In this document: piece after piece, positions 6,779 through 8,378 of the stretch | Layout of the letters: each line of letters begins with the position of its first letter | Numbering within the stretch: position 1 is the first letter of the stretch | Origin: Flavobacteriales bacterium | Lineage (GTDB): Bacteria; Bacteroidota; Bacteroidia; Flavobacteriales_D; SKUL01 | DNA length: 8,378 bases | Direction of reading: 5' to 3' | Assembly: GCA_007129985.1 (NCBI GenBank) | Contig: SKUL01000271.1 | Coordinates: 1 to 8,378 of the forward strand | Made by a program: the position numbers and the translations under genes | Notes under the pieces: generated by a model | Database searches by the model: none | The model's input: only the letters and a program-made list of their open reading frames with translations | What the model was told of the DNA's origin: nothing

Positions 6779-8091
6779 TCGGCCAGCTTTTTAGGATCCA
6801 ACGCCTCGCGCACCCTTCCCCACGGAAGTGGATGCACTTTTTGCGTGTACCATATTACCGATACAAACATAAAGAGAAAGGACACCAGTGAGGCCTGTGC
6901 TGCTCCGATGGCCCCTATACTATCCACCAGCCAATAGCACAAAGCTGTGTTTATCAAGCCACTTGTAAAAGTGAGTACAGACAGCACCAGCGTTTTTTTG
7001 TAGAAAAACAGAAAATTCACCACCGAGTAGTACATGGCGTACATGGCAAAGGCAAAACTCAGCCATGGAATAAAGGGTGTGGAGTCGTGGTACCGCTCCG
7101 GAAAAATTCCCCAAATGACAAGTGGCGCCAGTACACTCATGGCGATGGCCGCCAGAATCATTCCTGCGAAGTACAAGTAGTGAATCCGCACAAGTTTGAG
7201 GTTCTCGGCGGGGTTGATTTTGCTCAACTTCTCGTAGATAAGCGGCGCCACGGCGAGATTGAATCCATTGCCGATAAAGAAAACAATCAGCGCAAACTGA
7301 CTGCCCAGGTTGTACAATCCGGCTTCACCGCTGCCCAAAATAGATGTGATGATGAAAAAGTTAACACCCGTACGCAGCCAACCGCTTAAATTATGCGGAA
7401 TGAGGGGAATACCAAAGGCCAGCGCCTCCGTGAACATGAGTTTGTGAAATCGAAACTTTACAAAACCGCGCAAGTATATCAGCAGCAAACTGAGCATTCC
7501 AAATAGCAGGAGCGAAATGGCAACGCCCAGCAGTCGGCCTTCCCATGTCATCTTGAGGGCCATAATCAGATAAAGCGATAGCCCAACGTTTACAAGGGTT
7601 TCCGAAAAGGTGAAAGTTGCGTACCAGCGGGCCTTTTTTTCGAGTTGCCACAACGAGAGGTTCACATTATTCATGAACATGGCCAGCGCGCACAGCACCG
7701 CCGTAACCACCCAGCGGAAGGGCATTTCGTATTCGGCGGCGATAAAATCGCCCACAAAATACACGGCAACAAGCATCAACAACGCAGTCCCAACGAGAAT
7801 GAACATCAGGTTCCCCACCAAAATTTTGAACTGCTCACGATCCATCTGGTAGTACTTCACCGGAAGCAAACCGTGGGTATTCACTCCGGCAAAAACGATA
7901 AGCAATCCCAAAAGCGAGATGAAGTTGGCCACCGTTCCGTAATCCTCAGGAGTGAGATAGCGCGTAATGATGGGAGCCAGTAAAAAAGGAATGGCGCGAT
8001 TGAGGATGCTCGACCCGGAAAAAATCAGCGTGTTTTGAAAAAGCTGCTTGCGAAAAATTCCTCCTATCAAGGCCTGTGCGTTTGTATCCAT
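6772..8091 (-). CDS. Wzx-type oligosaccharide flippase
   Basis: A 439-residue polytopic membrane protein of the polysaccharide-transporter (MOP) superfamily, which flips the undecaprenyl-diphosphate-linked repeat unit from the cytosolic to the periplasmic face. The N-terminus has the typical features: FQNTLIFSGSSILNRAIPFL (18-37), then LAPIITRYLTPEDYGTVANF (38-57). Hydrophobic segments recur through the chain (about 57-71, 92-112, 126-141, 165-178, 187-207, 244-252, 265-281, 304-329, 343-362, 367-388, 394-414), giving about 12 in two halves. FGIPLIPHNLSGWLRTGVNF (226-245) opens the second half and resembles the matching repeat in Wzx proteins. Length fits the family (about 400-480). It is the first gene of the operon; ATG 8091-8089 lies 22 bases after a TACATTTG element, giving a short leader with no Shine-Dalgarno sequence. 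Substrate specificity is not readable. Confidence 0.93.
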   Translation of the reverse strand: MDTNAQALIGGIFRKQLFQNTLIFSGSSILNRAIPFLLAPIITRYLTPEDYGTVANFISLLGLLIVFAGVNTHGLLPVKYYQMDREQFKILVGNLMFILVGTALLMLVAVYFVGDFIAAEYEMPFRWVVTAVLCALAMFMNNVNLSLWQLEKKARWYATFTFSETLVNVGLSLYLIMALKMTWEGRLLGVAISLLLFGMLSLLLIYLRGFVKFRFHKLMFTEALAFGIPLIPHNLSGWLRTGVNFFIITSILGSGEAGLYNLGSQFALIVFFIGNGFNLAVAPLIYEKLSKINPAENLKLVRIHYLYFAGMILAAIAMSVLAPLVIWGIFPERYHDSTPFIPWLSFAFAMYAMYYSVVNFLFFYKKTLVLSVLTFTSGLINTALCYWLVDSIGAIGAAQASLVSFLFMFVSVIWYTQKVHPLPWGRVREALDPKKLAEW

Positions 8092-8113
8092 CCAGCGAAA
8101 TCGCCGCTGTGAG

Positions 8114-8121
8114 CAAATGTA
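8114..8121 (-). promoter_or_regulatory. Candidate -7 promoter element for the polysaccharide operon
   Basis: The minus strand reads TACATTTG here, a full match to the Bacteroidota -7 consensus TAnnTTTG. The flippase ATG starts 22 bases further on, which would leave a leader of about 15-18 bases. The -33 element is weak: TTCG at 8143-8146 is the nearest to TTTG at a fitting spacing and lies within the loop of the inverted repeat 8132-8161. A weak -33 box would suit a promoter that needs an activator, but that is inference. Confidence 0.5.
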
Positions 8122-8131
8122 GAAATAGTTT

Positions 8132-8161
8132 TGGGCTGCACCCGAATCACAACGCAGCCCA
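8132..8161. repeat. 8-bp inverted repeat, possible shared operator
   Basis: TGGGCTGC (8132-8139) and GCAGCCCA (8154-8161) are perfect inverted copies separated by 14 bases. Neither side is followed by a T-run in its own transcription direction, and it lies upstream of both flanking genes, so it is not an intrinsic terminator. Its centre (8146.5) is almost midway between the two opposed -7 boxes (25.5 and 26.5 bases from their near edges), and the expected -33 regions of both fall in it. A dimeric regulator acting on both promoters would be placed like this; no regulator gene is in the window. Confidence 0.5.
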
Positions 8162-8172
8162 CGGGCATTAGG

Positions 8173-8180
8173 TATATTTG
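8173..8180 (+). promoter_or_regulatory. Candidate -7 promoter element for the thioesterase gene
   Basis: The plus strand reads TATATTTG, an exact TAnnTTTG match. The thioesterase ATG begins 37 bases downstream, giving a leader of about 30 bases, typical for the phylum. No TTTG is found at the right distance upstream; a TTTG at 8130-8133 is about 39 bases away, too far to serve as the -33 element. Confidence 0.5.
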
Positions 8181-8187
8181 CATCCGA

Positions 8188-8197
8188 CGTAATTACG
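8188..8197. repeat. 10-bp perfect palindrome near the thioesterase transcription start
   Basis: CGTAATTACG reads the same on both strands. It begins seven bases after the TATATTTG box, so it would overlap the expected transcription start of the thioesterase gene, a place where a bound repressor would block initiation. A 10-bp palindrome has roughly a one-in-ten chance of occurring somewhere in an intergenic region of this size, so the functional reading is weak. Confidence 0.3.
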
Positions 8198-8217
8198 GAA
8201 TTTAACCCCGATTTTTA

Positions 8218-8378
8218 ATGACTCCACACAGACTGGAAGTGCGATTTGCCGACATTGACGTGATGGGCCACGTAAACAACGCCATCTTCCTGAATTACTT
8301 TGAGCAAGGGCGGATGGCTTTTTTTCGCGAGCATTTTGGAAATGTGTGGGACTGGAAAAAGTACGGCATCATCGTGGC
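8218..8378 (+). CDS. Acyl-CoA thioesterase, 4HBT/YbgC-like hotdog fold, N-terminal part (runs off the right edge)
   Basis: The first 53 codons of a gene read toward the right edge. Residues 7-28 (EVRFADIDVMGHVNN at 7-21, then a hydrophobic Asn-Tyr-Phe segment) match the first strand and helix of the 4-hydroxybenzoyl-CoA thioesterase family, whose pattern is Arg-Phe-x-Asp-x-Asp-x-x-Gly-His-Val-Asn-Asn followed by a Tyr-Phe-Glu helix. Asp14 is the expected counterpart of the active-site aspartate. Such proteins are cytosolic, about 130-150 residues long, and hydrolyse acyl-CoA thioesters; the substrate is unknown. The ATG at 8218 is preceded in frame by a stop at 8203-8205 with no alternative start between. 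It is transcribed away from the polysaccharide operon and is probably an unrelated housekeeping gene. Confidence 0.88.
   Translation, partial: MTPHRLEVRFADIDVMGHVNNAIFLNYFEQGRMAFFREHFGNVWDWKKYGIIV

Larger units (their letters stand above)
335..8091 (-). other. Seven-gene surface-polysaccharide operon (Wzx/Wzy type)
   Basis: Seven minus-strand genes run without a real gap. Junctions in transcription order: flippase to GT2 overlap 7 bases (6772-6778, ATGGTAA); GT2 to GT2 one base apart (TAA-T-TTG at 5731-5737); then four 4-base overlaps at 4942-4945, 4079-4082 and 2982-2985 (all ATGA) and 1690-1693 (GTGA). Such overlaps normally mean one transcript with coupled translation. The content is a near-minimal set for building a repeat unit on undecaprenyl phosphate: an initiating transferase, four glycosyltransferases, a flippase and a Wzy/ligase-family protein. 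The initiating enzyme is encoded last although it acts first. Sugar-nucleotide, chain-length and export genes are absent. The only promoter candidate seen is the one ahead of the flippase gene. Confidence 0.85.

Noticed and set aside
6521..6937. 138-codon open frame on the plus strand
   Set aside because: It is antisense to the start of a GT2 gene and the end of the flippase gene, with no domain, promoter or plausible start context.
6993..6999. Seven-base homopolymer runs in coding DNA (also 4442-4448 and 7634-7640)
   Set aside because: All encode Lys-Lys pairs, are common at this length, and give no hint of a frameshift or phase-variable site.
8094..8108. Short palindromic bits GCGA-AA-TCGC and AGCG...CGCT in the flippase leader
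   Set aside because: Arms of only 4 bp that compete with each other; expected by chance in a stretch of this size.
1..8378. Search for mobile elements, tRNA/rRNA, CRISPR arrays, toxin-antitoxin or defence genes
   Set aside because: None is visible. Coding density is high, every long frame belongs to a known polysaccharide, lipoprotein or thioesterase type, and no long direct or terminal inverted repeats were noticed by eye.

Overview
The window looks like chromosomal DNA of a Bacteroidota bacterium, probably Flavobacteriales-like. The signs are: no Shine-Dalgarno sequences ahead of starts, three good matches to the Bacteroidota -7 promoter element TAnnTTTG in intergenic DNA, a lipoprotein with a Cys-Lys start to its mature part, and protein sequences typical of that phylum. 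Base composition looks close to balanced. The genus cannot be read from this sequence alone.

Layout: positions 8091 down to 335 (minus strand) hold one compact seven-gene cluster for a Wzx/Wzy-type surface polysaccharide (O-antigen, capsule or exopolysaccharide). In transcription order it encodes a Wzx-type flippase, a GT2 glycosyltransferase, a second GT2, a third GT2, a DUF1972/GT4 glycosyltransferase, a Wzy/O-antigen-ligase-family membrane protein, and the WcaJ-type initiating sugar-phosphate transferase. Five of the six junctions overlap by 4 or 7 bases. The sixth has one base between stop and start, so co-transcription and translational coupling are very likely. Two of the genes start with non-ATG codons (GTG and TTG).

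How the genes work together (family knowledge plus inference): the last gene product puts the first sugar-1-phosphate on undecaprenyl phosphate. The four glycosyltransferases extend it, predicting a repeat unit of up to about five sugars. The flippase moves the lipid-linked unit across the inner membrane, and the Wzy-family protein polymerises it (or ligates the product). No sugar-nucleotide synthesis gene, chain-length regulator, export gene (Wza/Wzc) or modifying transferase lies in the window, so these must be elsewhere.

Flanks: left of the cluster, after 98 non-coding bases with a promoter-like element, a minus-strand lipoprotein gene starts at 236 and runs off the left edge. Right of the cluster, a 126-base divergent intergenic region separates the flippase gene from a plus-strand hotdog-fold acyl-CoA thioesterase gene that runs off the right edge. 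That region holds two opposed -7 boxes with an 8-bp inverted repeat almost exactly midway between them, and it is the most interesting non-coding feature here. I see no mobile element, RNA gene or CRISPR array, and no convincing sign of an undescribed system: the coding content is a recognisable polysaccharide locus.
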